Source: Azoarcus sp. (GTDB taxonomy: Bacteria > Pseudomonadota > Gammaproteobacteria > Burkholderiales > Rhodocyclaceae). Taken from it: 64,000 bases of DNA. The position numbers and the translations under genes are program-made. Shown here piece after piece: positions 46,819-55,228 of this stretch. How positions within the stretch are numbered: position 1 is the stretch's first letter; each line of letters starts with the position of its first letter. The notes under the pieces are model-generated. The model saw only the letters and a list, made by a program, of their open reading frames with translations, made no database searches and was not told the origin of the DNA. The stretch spans positions 1 to 64,000 of the forward strand of contig JAUVVG010000008.1 in NCBI GenBank assembly GCA_030604735.1, read 5' to 3'.

Positions 46819-46998
46819 TTACTCGCCCTTGGTCTTGACGACCTTCTTGCCACGATAAAAGCCGTTGGGGCTGATGTGGTGACGCAGATGGACTTCGCCC
46901 GTGGTCGACTCGACTGCGAGCGGGGGATTGGTCAGAAAGTCGTGGGCGCGGTGCATGCCACGCTTGGACGGGGATTTCTTGTTTTGCTGAACGGCCAT
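46819..46998 (-). CDS. rpmF: 50S ribosomal protein L32
   Basis: A 59-residue basic ribosomal protein. The start [20 protein letters not shown] is typical and the C-terminal GFYRGKKVV matches. It lacks the four zinc-binding cysteines of some L32 forms, so it is the zinc-free type. AGGAG lies seven bases before the ATG. It is co-transcribed with yceD. Confidence 0.98.
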   Translation of the reverse strand: MAVQQNKKSPSKRGMHRAHDFLTNPPLAVESTTGEVHLRHHISPNGFYRGKKVVKTKGE

Positions 46999-47017
46999 CA
47001 GATTACTCCTGGTACTG

Positions 47018-47527
47018 TTAAACGCCTTGCGCCCCGCTGTTCTTGCGAAGCTTCGCGAGCGCAGCAAAAGGCGATTCCTTTTCCACCCCGCCCTGCGGAC
47101 GCGGTGCATCACAACTTTCATGTCTCGGAGCGAACGGCACGGCGAGCAAGACTTCATCCTCGACCAACGCGATCACATCGAAATCGGGCGTTGCCTCGAT
47201 CGCATCGAACTCGTCGATCTCGAGCTCTTCCTCCGGAATCTCGGCTCCCGGACGGACCAGCTGGAACAGCGAAACCTGATCGAGCTCCCAGACCATCGGT
47301 CCGAGACACCGCTGACACTGGAGATTCATCGCACCGTTCAGAAAAAGCCTGAAGTACGGCTTGTCATCACGCCCGATTTCGCCGAGCAAGGTATATCCCA
47401 CCTCGCCCTGCTCCCCGCTCAGCACATCGGCGAGACGCTTGTTGCCTTTCAAGGCAAGCTTGCCCGTCAGGCTTCGCCCTTCGGATGCAAACCGCAACGG
47501 ATCGGAGACAATGCCAGCGCGCGACAT
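47018..47527 (-). CDS. yceD: YceD family (DUF177) protein
   Basis: A 169-residue protein of the DUF177 family, which lies upstream of rpmF in most proteobacteria and is thought to act in 23S rRNA or large-subunit maturation. A CxxC pair ([12 protein letters not shown]) lies near residues 71-74, and acidic stretches follow ([14 protein letters not shown]). The ATG at 47527 has no Shine-Dalgarno sequence and lies only nine bases from a near-consensus -10 element, so the transcript may be leaderless. Confidence 0.92.
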   Translation of the reverse strand: MSRAGIVSDPLRFASEGRSLTGKLALKGNKRLADVLSGEQGEVGYTLLGEIGRDDKPYFRLFLNGAMNLQCQRCLGPMVWELDQVSLFQLVRPGAEIPEEELEIDEFDAIEATPDFDVIALVEDEVLLAVPFAPRHESCDAPRPQGGVEKESPFAALAKLRKNSGAQGV

Positions 47528-47536
47528 AAGAGGCGG

Positions 47537-47565
47537 ATGATATTATTTCCGCTTCTTTCTGTCAA
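47537..47565 (-). promoter_or_regulatory. Near-consensus sigma-70 promoter for yceD-rpmF
   Basis: TTGACA (47565-47560), exactly 17 bases, TATCAT (47542-47537). The predicted transcription start falls at about 47530, two to four bases before the yceD ATG. Confidence 0.75.
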
Positions 47566-47594
47566 AGGCCTCCCCGCCTGATCTTGTACTCCCC

Positions 47595-48182
47595 ATGAAA
47601 AACAGCCCGAAGCTCGTCCTCGCCTCGACCTCGGCGTATCGACGCATGTTGCTCGAACGCTTCCAGTTGCCGTTCGAAACCGCACGCCCGGATGTGGATG
47701 AATCGCCCCTGCCGGATGAAACTCCGTCAGCGACCGCCGATCGGCTGGCTGCCCTCAAGGCCCGGGCCGTGGCGACAGACCACCCCGACGCCCTGATCAT
47801 AGGCAGCGACCAGGTCGCCCACATCGGCACCGAAGTTTTCGGCAAACCCGGCACAGTGGAACGCGCCGTCGACCAGTTGCGCCGAATGAGCGGACAGACG
47901 GTGATCTTCCACACCGCGCTGGCGCTCCTCAACACCCGAACCGGCACCTTGCGCGCGGAAAGCGTGCCGACCCGGGTCAGTTTCCGCACCCTGAATGAGG
48001 CCGAGATCGTCCGCTATGTGGAGAAGGAGCGCCCGCTGGACTGCGCCGGCAGCGCCAAGTCGGAAGCGCTCGGCATCACCTTGCTCGACGCCCTGAGCGG
48101 TGACGACCCGACCGCCCTGGTCGGGCTGCCACTGATCGCGCTGGCACGCATGCTGCGCGCCGAAGGTATCGCCCTGCCATGA
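47595..48182 (+). CDS. maf: Maf/YceF-type nucleotide pyrophosphatase
   Basis: A 195-residue protein of the Maf family, YceF branch, which hydrolyses modified nucleoside triphosphates such as m7GTP. The N-terminal LASTSAYRRMLLERFQLPFE phosphate loop is typical, as is the middle LIIGSDQVAHIGTEVFGKPG with its catalytic Asp and the later GSAKSEALG. Its gene is divergent from yceD and overlaps the next gene by four bases. Confidence 0.93.
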   Translation: MKNSPKLVLASTSAYRRMLLERFQLPFETARPDVDESPLPDETPSATADRLAALKARAVATDHPDALIIGSDQVAHIGTEVFGKPGTVERAVDQLRRMSGQTVIFHTALALLNTRTGTLRAESVPTRVSFRTLNEAEIVRYVEKERPLDCAGSAKSEALGITLLDALSGDDPTALVGLPLIALARMLRAEGIALP

Positions 48183-48898
48183 CCCCGAACCGCGGATCAT
48201 TGGTGCTGGTGCCGGTCAGCCTGGGCGAGACGCCGTGGCAGGCGTTTCTTCCCGAGCAAGCCCAGCGCCGCATCGCCGGGATTCATCACTTCGTGGTCGA
48301 AACCGAAAAGGCGGCCCGGCAACAGCTCAAGCGGCTCGAACACCCATTGCCGATCCGTGACCTGGACATCCGGGCATTGCCCGAAAAGGCCAGTCGCGAC
48401 GAGTTGGGCGCGCTCCTCGCCCCGGTCGAGGACGGCCACGACATCGGACTCTTGTCCGACGCGGGCTGCCCGGCGGTCGCCGACCCGGGCGCGCGTCTGG
48501 TCGATCACGCCCAGCGTCTCGACATCCGGGTCGAGCCGCTGGTCGGCCCGTCCTCCATCCTGCTTGCCTTGATGGCCTCCGGCCTGAACGGGCAGAGCTT
48601 TGCTTTCTGCGGCTACCTCCCGGTCGCGGAAGATCAGCGCGACGCCCGGATCAAGCAGCTCGAACAGGAGTCCAGGAAACTCTCACGCACCCAGATCTTC
48701 ATCGAAACACCTTACCGGAACGAGCGTCTGTTCGACGCTCTCACCCGCAACTGCCGGGAAACGAGCCGGCTGTGCCTGGCCCGTGACATCACCACACGCG
48801 GCGAATACATCCGCACCCGGACCATCGCCCAGTGGCGTAACAGCGAGCGGCCCGATCTGGACCGACGACCCACGATCTTTCTGATACTCGGCGAATGA
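48179..48898 (+). CDS. SAM-dependent methyltransferase, tetrapyrrole methylase/RsmI-like
   Basis: A 239-residue protein of the tetrapyrrole methylase superfamily, close to the RsmI branch but not the canonical ribose methylase. Motifs include LLSDAGCPAVADPGARLVDHA (here in two parts), the VGPSSILLALMASGLNGQSF turn and IFIETPYRNERLF. Many proteobacteria carry this paralogue next to maf; its target is unknown. Its start overlaps the maf stop by four bases. It converges with the Rieske gene. Confidence 0.85.
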   Translation: MTPNRGSLVLVPVSLGETPWQAFLPEQAQRRIAGIHHFVVETEKAARQQLKRLEHPLPIRDLDIRALPEKASRDELGALLAPVEDGHDIGLLSDAGCPAVADPGARLVDHAQRLDIRVEPLVGPSSILLALMASGLNGQSFAFCGYLPVAEDQRDARIKQLEQESRKLSRTQIFIETPYRNERLFDALTRNCRETSRLCLARDITTRGEYIRTRTIAQWRNSERPDLDRRPTIFLILGE

Positions 48899-49261
48899 TC
48901 AGTTCGACGGATCGATGGGCTCGACCTGATACACGACGCCATCTCGCTCGACCACCGTCACCGGCCGCAGCGCCGCACCCTTGCAAGGCCCCATCGCGCA
49001 GCGTCCTGATTCGGGCAGGTAGTGAGCACCATGCACCGAGCAGATCAGGTAGTGCCCGGTCAGGTCGAAGAACTTCCCCGGCAGCCAGTCCAGTTCCACC
49101 GGCACATGGGCACAGCGGTTCAGGTAAGCCCTGACCTTCCCCGCGTAGCGCACCACGAAGGCCGGCGCGGGCCCGGCGGCGGTGGACACTTCGAAGCGCA
49201 CCCCCTCTCCGCCGTCGATCAGCGCATCGGACGCGCAGATCAGCCGTTCTGCCGCAGCCAT
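48899..49261 (-). CDS. Small Rieske [2Fe-2S] protein
   Basis: A 120-residue Rieske-type electron carrier. The cluster motifs are CAHVP (here AYLNRCAHVP) and CSVHGAHYLPESGRC, giving the C-x-H...C-x-x-H ligand set. A start at 49261 (MAAAERLICASD) gives the compact domain; the frame is open further but that portion lies in the overlapping phosphatase gene. It overlaps the HAD gene end by 22 bases. Its redox partner is unknown. Confidence 0.85.
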   Translation of the reverse strand: MAAAERLICASDALIDGGEGVRFEVSTAAGPAPAFVVRYAGKVRAYLNRCAHVPVELDWLPGKFFDLTGHYLICSVHGAHYLPESGRCAMGPCKGAALRPVTVVERDGVVYQVEPIDPSN

Positions 49262-49896
49262 CGCGCAAGCTCGGAGGGCGAATCGACGATCTCCAGCGCA
49301 GACACCGACGCCAGTGCGTCGCGCGGGTGGGCGCCGAAGGACACGCCCAGTCCAGCGACACCGGCATTCCTCGCCATATCGAGGTCGTGCGTGGTGTCGC
49401 CGACCATCAAGGTGCGCGCGCGGCTGACGCCGAGTTCGTCCATGATTTCTTCCAGCATGGCCGGATGCGGCTTTGAGAAGCACTCGTCGGCACAGCGCGT
49501 ACTGTGAAAGTAACGCCCCAGGCCGGTATGGGCGAGCGCGCGATTCAGGCCGACCCGGCTCTTGCCGGTGGCCACGCCCAGCATCCGCCCCTGCCCGGAC
49601 AGCCATTCGATCATTTCGAAAGCCTCGGGAAAGAGGTCGAGCTCGTGATCCTTGGAAAGATAGTGGTGCCGATAGCGCTCGACCATCTGCCCGTAGCGCT
49701 CCCTGGGCAGCTCTGGCACCGCATGCGCCAACGCATCCTGCAACCCGAGTCCGATCACGTGACGGGCACGCTCGACCGGTGGCAGCGGCAGCTCGAGGTC
49801 GGCACAGGCCGCCATGATCGCATTGACGATCGCGCCAGCCGAATCCATCAGCGTCCCATCCCAATCGAACACGATCAGATCGAAGCGCTCAGCCAT
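49240..49896 (-). CDS. HAD-superfamily phosphatase (Gph-like)
   Basis: A 218-residue HAD hydrolase. Motif I is FDWDGTLMDS (Asp nucleophile and second Asp), motif II VATGKSR, the Lys is in SKPHPAML and motif IV is MVGDTTHDLDMARNAG. The cap domain between motifs resembles phosphoglycolate phosphatase. Typical neighbours in betaproteobacteria (rluC upstream, Rieske downstream) match. The substrate is probably a small phosphate ester; phosphoglycolate is only one possibility. Confidence 0.88.
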   Translation of the reverse strand: MAERFDLIVFDWDGTLMDSAGAIVNAIMAACADLELPLPPVERARHVIGLGLQDALAHAVPELPRERYGQMVERYRHHYLSKDHELDLFPEAFEMIEWLSGQGRMLGVATGKSRVGLNRALAHTGLGRYFHSTRCADECFSKPHPAMLEEIMDELGVSRARTLMVGDTTHDLDMARNAGVAGLGVSFGAHPRDALASVSALEIVDSPSELARWLRQNG

Positions 49897-50854
49897 TGGG
49901 AACCCCCAGCGCCTGGATAAAGGACTGCAACTCTTCCGGCAGCGCGGTCTCGAGTGCTATCCGCTGCCCCGAAACCGGATGCGCGAAAGCCAGCCGCGCC
50001 GCATGCAGGAACATTCTTTTCAAGCCTTTTGCTTCGAGCGCCTTGTTGAGCGCGAAATCGCCGTACTTGTCGTCACCGCACAGCGGAAAACCCAGATGGG
50101 CCAGATGGACCCGGATCTGATGGGTACGGCCAGTCTTGAGTTCCACGTCGAGCAGGCTGTAATCGGCCCAGTGATTCAGCAGACGCACGATACTGTGCGA
50201 CGGCTTGCCCTCCTCGCTGACCCTGACCCGGCGCTCGCCCTCCGGAGTCAGGTACTTGTAAAGCGGAAACTTGATGTGCTGCAAGGGGTTGTGCCATCGC
50301 CCGGCCACCAGCGTCAGATAATGCTTCTCGATCCGTCCCTCGCGCATCATGTCGTGCAAGTCCTTGAGCACGGCGCGCTTCTTCGCGATGATCAGCAACC
50401 CGGAGGTTTCGCGGTCGATCCGGTGCGCCAGCTCCAGCATCCGCGCATCGGGGCGCTGGCTGCGCAATTGCTCGATGACGCCGAAACTCACGCCGCTACC
50501 ACCATGCACCGCCTTGCCGGCCGGCTTGTCGACCACCAGCAAGGCCTCATCCTCATACACCACCGGCAGCGGTTTGCCGGCCGGGGCCGGCCCGCTGCGC
50601 TCGGGCTGAGCGATCCGTAGCGGCGGGATGCGGACTTCGTCGCCTTCGTTCAGCCGATAAGTCGGCCCGATCCGCCCGCCATTGACCCTGACCTCGCCAC
50701 TGCGAAGAATCCGGTACACATGGCTCTTCGGCACCCCCTTGCATATCCTGAGCAGGTAGTTGTCGATACGCTGGCCCGCAGCCGATTCGTCGATGCGCTC
50801 ACGCCTGACCGCGGGCGCCGACGCCCCCGCCGCGTATCCCCCGGCGATGCTCAT
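49889..50854 (-). CDS. rluC: 23S rRNA pseudouridine synthase RluC
   Basis: A 321-residue enzyme that modifies U955, U2504 and U2580 (E. coli numbering) of 23S rRNA. An N-terminal S4 RNA-binding domain (SAAGQRIDNYLLRICKGVPK) is followed by the catalytic domain with the HRIDRETSGLLI motif (catalytic Asp) and GRTHQIRVHLAHLG. The ATG at 50854 is preferred over the upstream TTG at 50878. It is divergent from rne, as in E. coli. Confidence 0.94.
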   Translation of the reverse strand: MSIAGGYAAGASAPAVRRERIDESAAGQRIDNYLLRICKGVPKSHVYRILRSGEVRVNGGRIGPTYRLNEGDEVRIPPLRIAQPERSGPAPAGKPLPVVYEDEALLVVDKPAGKAVHGGSGVSFGVIEQLRSQRPDARMLELAHRIDRETSGLLIIAKKRAVLKDLHDMMREGRIEKHYLTLVAGRWHNPLQHIKFPLYKYLTPEGERRVRVSEEGKPSHSIVRLLNHWADYSLLDVELKTGRTHQIRVHLAHLGFPLCGDDKYGDFALNKALEAKGLKRMFLHAARLAFAHPVSGQRIALETALPEELQSFIQALGVPNG

Positions 50855-50923
50855 GCGCCCCGTCCGGCCCAAAAACAAGCCGATCGGCCGGCCATCGACT
50901 GCGCAAACTTTCGGATAATCGCT

Positions 50924-51369
50924 TTGCTTTGTTGCTTGCTCATGAAATATACTCTGCGCTGGTTGTACCGGTTGCGGCCGGATCCGCCTTATGCCTGATG
51001 GTCAGGAAGCGGATTCGGCAATGAGCCCACAAGCGAGCTCCCGGACTTCCCAATCGTGTCTTCGCTTCCTTTGACAAGGGAGCGATGGTAACGCAATCGA
51101 GAAACTTCGATCCAACGGATCGGATTGTTACGCAATACGCACATGCAGGATAAAGTGGTCCGGCCCGGATCGGCGGCAGGCAGAGGCGGTCGTCATTTCG
51201 CCGGAATGCAGCACCAGCCCGGGCGGGACCACCCGAAACGACCAGCCGACCCATCACAGCCTTTCCCATCGGATGAAAGTAGCTACAACTTACCGCTCCT
51301 GAACCCGTAAAGCGCGATGGTGCGCGCCGTTCGTCCTGCCCGTGTGGTTCATGCGGGAGAACGAAACTA
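50924..51369 (+). promoter_or_regulatory. rne promoter and long 5' leader
   Basis: TTGCTT (50924-50929), 18-base spacer and TATACT (50948-50953) form a plausible promoter, giving a leader of about 410 bases before rne. A hairpin CGATCC-AAC-GGATCG lies at 51108-51122, and a TTGACA at 51071-51076 lacks a good -10. In E. coli, RNase E cleaves its own structured leader to set its level; the long leader here suggests similar autoregulation. The rest of 50855-51369 shows no supported gene. Confidence 0.4.
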
Positions 51370-54300
51370 ATGAAGCGCATGCTTTTCAATGCGACGCAGG
51401 CCGAGGAACTCCGCGTCGCGATCGTCGATGGTCAGAAGCTGATTGACCTCGACATCGAATCGGCATCGAAAGAAGAACGCAAGAGCAACATCTACAAGGC
51501 AGTCATCACCCGCATCGAGCCCAGTCTCGAAGCCGCTTTCGTCGATTACGGGTCGGAACGCCACGGCTTTCTCCCGTTCAAGGAAATCGCCAAGACCAAC
51601 TTCTCCGGTAATTCCGAGGGTGGCAAGGCCCGTATCCAGGACGTCCTCAAGGTCGGACAGGAACTCATCGTCCAGGTCGAGAAGGACGAGCGCGGCAACA
51701 AGGGGGCCGCACTCACCACCTATATCTCGCTGGCCGGGCGCTACCTCGTCCTGATGCCCAACAATCCGCGTGGAGGTGGTGTCTCGCGCCGGGTCGAGGG
51801 CGACGAACGCGCCGAGCTGCGCGAGATCATGGATCAGCTCGAAGTCCCCGCCGGCATGAGCCTGATCGCGCGTACTGCCGCGATCGGACGCTCTGCAGAA
51901 GAGCTCCAGTGGGACCTCAACTATCTGCTGCAACTGTGGCAGGCGATCGAAGGCGCTGCGCAAAGCCAGGGCGGCGCCTTCCTGATCTACCAGGAAGGCA
52001 GTCTCGTGATCCGTGCGATCCGTGACTACTTCCAGCCCGAGATCGGCGAAATCCTGATCGACACCGACGACATCTTCGAGCAGGCCCGCCAGTTCATGGC
52101 GCATGTGATGCCGGGCAACGTCGCCAAGGTCAAGCGCTACAACGACGATGTCCCGTTGTTCTCGCGCTTCCAGATCGAACACCAGATCGAATCGGCCTAC
52201 TCCCGCCAGGTGAACCTACCCAGCGGCGGCGCGGTCGTGATCGACCACACCGAAGCGCTGGTTTCGGTCGACGTCAACTCGGGACGTGCCACCAAGGGCG
52301 CGGACATCGAGGAAACCGCCTTTCGCACCAACCTGGAAGCGGCCGAAGAGATCGCCCGCCAGTTGCGCCTGCGCGACCTCGGGGGTCTGATCGTGATCGA
52401 CTTCATCGACATGGAGTCGCAGAAGAACCAGCGCGAAGTCGAGAATCGCCTGCGCGAAGCGCTGCATTTCGACCGGGCCCGGGTCCAGACCTCCAAGATC
52501 AGCCGGTTCGGGCTGCTCGAACTGTCGCGCCAGCGCCTACGCCCGGCCCTGGCCGAGACCAGCTACATCCCCTGCCCTCGCTGCAACGGCACCGGCCACA
52601 TCCGCAGCACCGAATCGTCCGCCCTGCACATCATCCGCATCCTCGAAGAAGAAGCGATGAAGGAGAACACGGGTGCGGTACACCTGCAGGTTCCGGTCGA
52701 TGTCGGCACCTTCCTGCTCAACGAAAAGCGTGCCGACATCGCCCGTATCGAACTGCGCCACAAGATCCAGCTCATCATCGTGCCCAACCGGCATCTCGAG
52801 ACGCCGCAACACGAGATCATCCGCCTGCGTCACGACCAGCTGAACCAGGAAGACATCGCACTGGCCAGCTACCAGATGGTCGGCGCCCCGGCCACCGAGG
52901 ACAACCGCCTGCCGAGCGCCGAAGCCAATGCCAAGCCGGCCCGTGCCGAAGCCCTGGTCAAGGGCATCGCCCCGGGCCAGCCCGCACCCAACGTGGCTCC
53001 CGCGGCCGTAGCCCCCGTGGCCGCAGCGGCCACGACGGAAGCCATCGCAAAACCCGGATTCCTGTCGCGCCTGTTCGGTTGGCTGCGCAAGGAAACCCCC
53101 ACCACCGAGCAGGCCGCAGCCCCGGTCGAGACAGAGACGCCCAAGCGTGAAGGCAAGCCGCGCAGCGAGCGCGGCGACAGCCGACGCAACGGCAACCATC
53201 GCAATCGTCGCGACGGACAACGCGGCGAGCGGAGCGCGGCCGAGACGGAGCAGGCACAGCGGGAGCAGCCCCAACGCGGCAACCGCCAGAGCAAGCGCAC
53301 CGATCAACAAGCCGAGCGCGAAACCCCACTGCAGCAGGAACGCGAGGCATCCACTGGCGGTCGTAGCCGCCGCGGTCGCGGTCAGCGCGGCTCGCAGAAA
53401 AGCGAGGACATGGCGCCCGAACTCGAAGCCGTCGCCGCTGCCACCGTCATGATCGCCAGCGGGCAGGATGTCGCCGAGAAGGCGGCAGCCAGCGCCCCGG
53501 AGAAAGCCCCCGAAACCACGGAAGTCGCGGCAATCGAGGCACCGGTCGCGGGCGACGATGCCACCGCGGCAGAGCGCGAAGGCAGCACACGTCGCAGACG
53601 TCGCGGTCGTGGACGTCGCGGCAGTCGTGGTGACGAGCAGCAACGGGAAGGCATGGATCAGAACGGTGACGAACGCAACGAAGACGGCAGCGCCGACGAC
53701 GCCAGCGAGTCGTCTGCGCTTGTAGGCGAACCCCGTTCCGCCATCGAAGCCGATACGACTGTCGAAGCAGCCGAAAAGACCACCGATCAGCCGCCTGTCC
53801 AGGCCCGGACCGATGCGGCCGAGCTGCCGGTCAAGGCCGGTGCAGTCGAGTCGGCCGAATCGGTGATGGTCGACGCACCCCTGCCGATCAAGACCCAATT
53901 GACCCAGCCGGTCGCAGCCGAGCACGACGCAGAGGCCGTCGAGGTCGGGAGCGCGACCAGCGAAGTGCAAGTTGAAGCCCAGCCTGAGGCCGGTGAGCGA
54001 GAGCAGACGCGTCCGGCCGTCGCTCTGGACACCGAAGAAGTCCCTTCGGAGGCAGTTGCAACCGTCAAGGAAAGCGCTCCGGAACCAGCCGGAGCCGTCG
54101 CAGCCGAGTCCGACACCCATCGCACCCAGGACGATGCGGACGACCTGCAACCCGCGCCGGCACAGCGACCAGCGGTGCAGGAAGTGCTGGAGTTCGCCCC
54201 GGCCGAGACTGTGCCAGTCGCGACCGAGGCTCGGGTCGAATCTCAGGTCGAAGCTGCACAACAAGTCCGCGTGGAGTCGAACGAAGGCGCCGACGAGGCA

Positions 54301-54633
54301 GCAAGGGAAACTGTCGCAGCGGTGGCAACCGGCCCGACCGAAACGGCCGGCACCGAAGCATCGGCAGCACCCGAAACGCCGAAAGAGGTCAGCGCGATTG
54401 AGCCCGTCCGGTCGGACACACAGGCGAGCGCCACCCGACCGACCCCCGCGCCCAGCGCGCCGATCGAAACCGGCTCCGCGCTGGCGGAGAGCGGCCTGGT
54501 GATGATCGAAACCGATCGGAGCAAGGTCAAGCAGGAAACCGGCGAGGCCACGGTCAAGCTCGGCCGTCAGCCGCGCCCGGTCCCGGTGGCGACCGCGAGC
54601 GAACCCTTGCAACAGGTCGAGACCCGCAAGTGA
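51370..54633 (+). CDS. rne: Ribonuclease E
   Basis: A 1087-residue endoribonuclease. The N-terminal catalytic half has an S1 domain with an RNase H-like insert ([20 protein letters not shown] onward), the DNase I-like subdomain with metal-binding Asp in VSVDVNSG and VIDFIDM, and the zinc link CPRCNGTG (about residues 404-411). The C-terminal half (about 510-1087) is low-complexity, acidic/Ala/Glu-rich with Arg-rich patches ([11 protein letters not shown], then [14 protein letters not shown]) and a short amphipathic segment ([13 protein letters not shown]) that could bind the membrane. This half would organise the RNA degradosome. GGGAG lies 11 bases upstream of the ATG. Confidence 0.97.
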   Translation: MKRMLFNATQAEELRVAIVDGQKLIDLDIESASKEERKSNIYKAVITRIEPSLEAAFVDYGSERHGFLPFKEIAKTNFSGNSEGGKARIQDVLKVGQELIVQVEKDERGNKGAALTTYISLAGRYLVLMPNNPRGGGVSRRVEGDERAELREIMDQLEVPAGMSLIARTAAIGRSAEELQWDLNYLLQLWQAIEGAAQSQGGAFLIYQEGSLVIRAIRDYFQPEIGEILIDTDDIFEQARQFMAHVMPGNVAKVKRYNDDVPLFSRFQIEHQIESAYSRQVNLPSGGAVVIDHTEALVSVDVNSGRATKGADIEETAFRTNLEAAEEIARQLRLRDLGGLIVIDFIDMESQKNQREVENRLREALHFDRARVQTSKISRFGLLELSRQRLRPALAETSYIPCPRCNGTGHIRSTESSALHIIRILEEEAMKENTGAVHLQVPVDVGTFLLNEKRADIARIELRHKIQLIIVPNRHLETPQHEIIRLRHDQLNQEDIALASYQMVGAPATEDNRLPSAEANAKPARAEALVKGIAPGQPAPNVAPAAVAPVAAAATTEAIAKPGFLSRLFGWLRKETPTTEQAAAPVETETPKREGKPRSERGDSRRNGNHRNRRDGQRGERSAAETEQAQREQPQRGNRQSKRTDQQAERETPLQQEREASTGGRSRRGRGQRGSQKSEDMAPELEAVAAATVMIASGQDVAEKAAASAPEKAPETTEVAAIEAPVAGDDATAAEREGSTRRRRRGRGRRGSRGDEQQREGMDQNGDERNEDGSADDASESSALVGEPRSAIEADTTVEAAEKTTDQPPVQARTDAAELPVKAGAVESAESVMVDAPLPIKTQLTQPVAAEHDAEAVEVGSATSEVQVEAQPEAGEREQTRPAVALDTEEVPSEAVATVKESAPEPAGAVAAESDTHRTQDDADDLQPAPAQRPAVQEVLEFAPAETVPVATEARVESQVEAAQQVRVESNEGADEAARETVAAVATGPTETAGTEASAAPETPKEVSAIEPVRSDTQASATRPTPAPSAPIETGSALAESGLVMIETDRSKVKQETGEATVKLGRQPRPVPVATASEPLQQVETRK

Positions 54634-54681
54634 TGCGACTGAACTGATCGACGCAGCTCGAGCGATCAGCATCAGCTAACG

Positions 54682-54714
54682 GAGGCACCCGGGTTCGGGG
54701 CGCCTCTTTTTTTT
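54682..54714 (+). terminator. Intrinsic terminator of rne
   Basis: GAGGC(A)CCC paired with GGG(C)GCCTC around a seven-base loop, followed by T8 (54707-54714). The T-run overlaps the end of the convergent phosphatase gene. Confidence 0.9.
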
Positions 54715-55210
54715 ATGTGCCTCTAGCGCCGAAGGTTTCGATCAGTCCGGCCACCGCATCCTCGCAGTAGTCCAATACCGCGTCGAAGCCCGCCTCACCG
54801 CCGTAGTATGGATCCGGAACTTCATCGAGGTCGAAACGCCGCGCGTACTGCATGAACAGTCCGAGCTTGGGCCTATACACCTCGGGACTGAGCCGGTGCA
54901 TGATGTCCAGATGGCCGCGATCCATCGCCAGCAACAGATCGAAACGCTGGAAATCGGCGATCTCGAGCTTCCTCGCCCGCAACGGGCGCAGATCATATCC
55001 CCGCTTCGCGGCGGTCTTGACGCTGCGGGGGTCGGGCGCCTCGCCGACGTGATAGCCATGGGTTCCGGCAGAATCGACCTCGAACCGGTCGGCCAGGCCA
55101 GCCTGCGCGATCAGGTGCAAGGCGACGCCTTCCGCACTCGGCGAGCGGCAGATGTTGCCCGTGCAGACAAACAGGATCTTCTTCTTTTCATCCAAGGTTC
55201 TCCCCTCCAT
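54713..55210 (-). CDS. Low-molecular-weight protein tyrosine phosphatase
   Basis: A 165-residue phosphatase. The P-loop CTGNICRS gives the CX5R signature (Cys16 to Arg22), and the general-acid Asp is in VPDPYYGG near the C-terminus. The start has AGGGGGA directly upstream. It may act on protein tyrosine phosphate or on small phosphates; no BY-kinase partner is nearby. It lies 18 bases after uvrB on the same strand. Confidence 0.92.
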   Translation of the reverse strand: MEGRTLDEKKKILFVCTGNICRSPSAEGVALHLIAQAGLADRFEVDSAGTHGYHVGEAPDPRSVKTAAKRGYDLRPLRARKLEIADFQRFDLLLAMDRGHLDIMHRLSPEVYRPKLGLFMQYARRFDLDEVPDPYYGGEAGFDAVLDYCEDAVAGLIETFGARGT

Positions 55211-55228
55211 TCCCCCTCCCCTTCAAAG

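Noticed and set aside
49262-49864. N-terminal extension of the Rieske frame to 49864
   Set aside because: It lies within the HAD phosphatase gene in another frame; the Rieske domain is complete from 49261.
52537-54672. 711-residue open frame opposite rne
   Set aside because: Antisense to the low-complexity part of RNase E; its Gly/Arg/Cys/Phe repeats mirror the Ala/Glu/Arg codons of rne.
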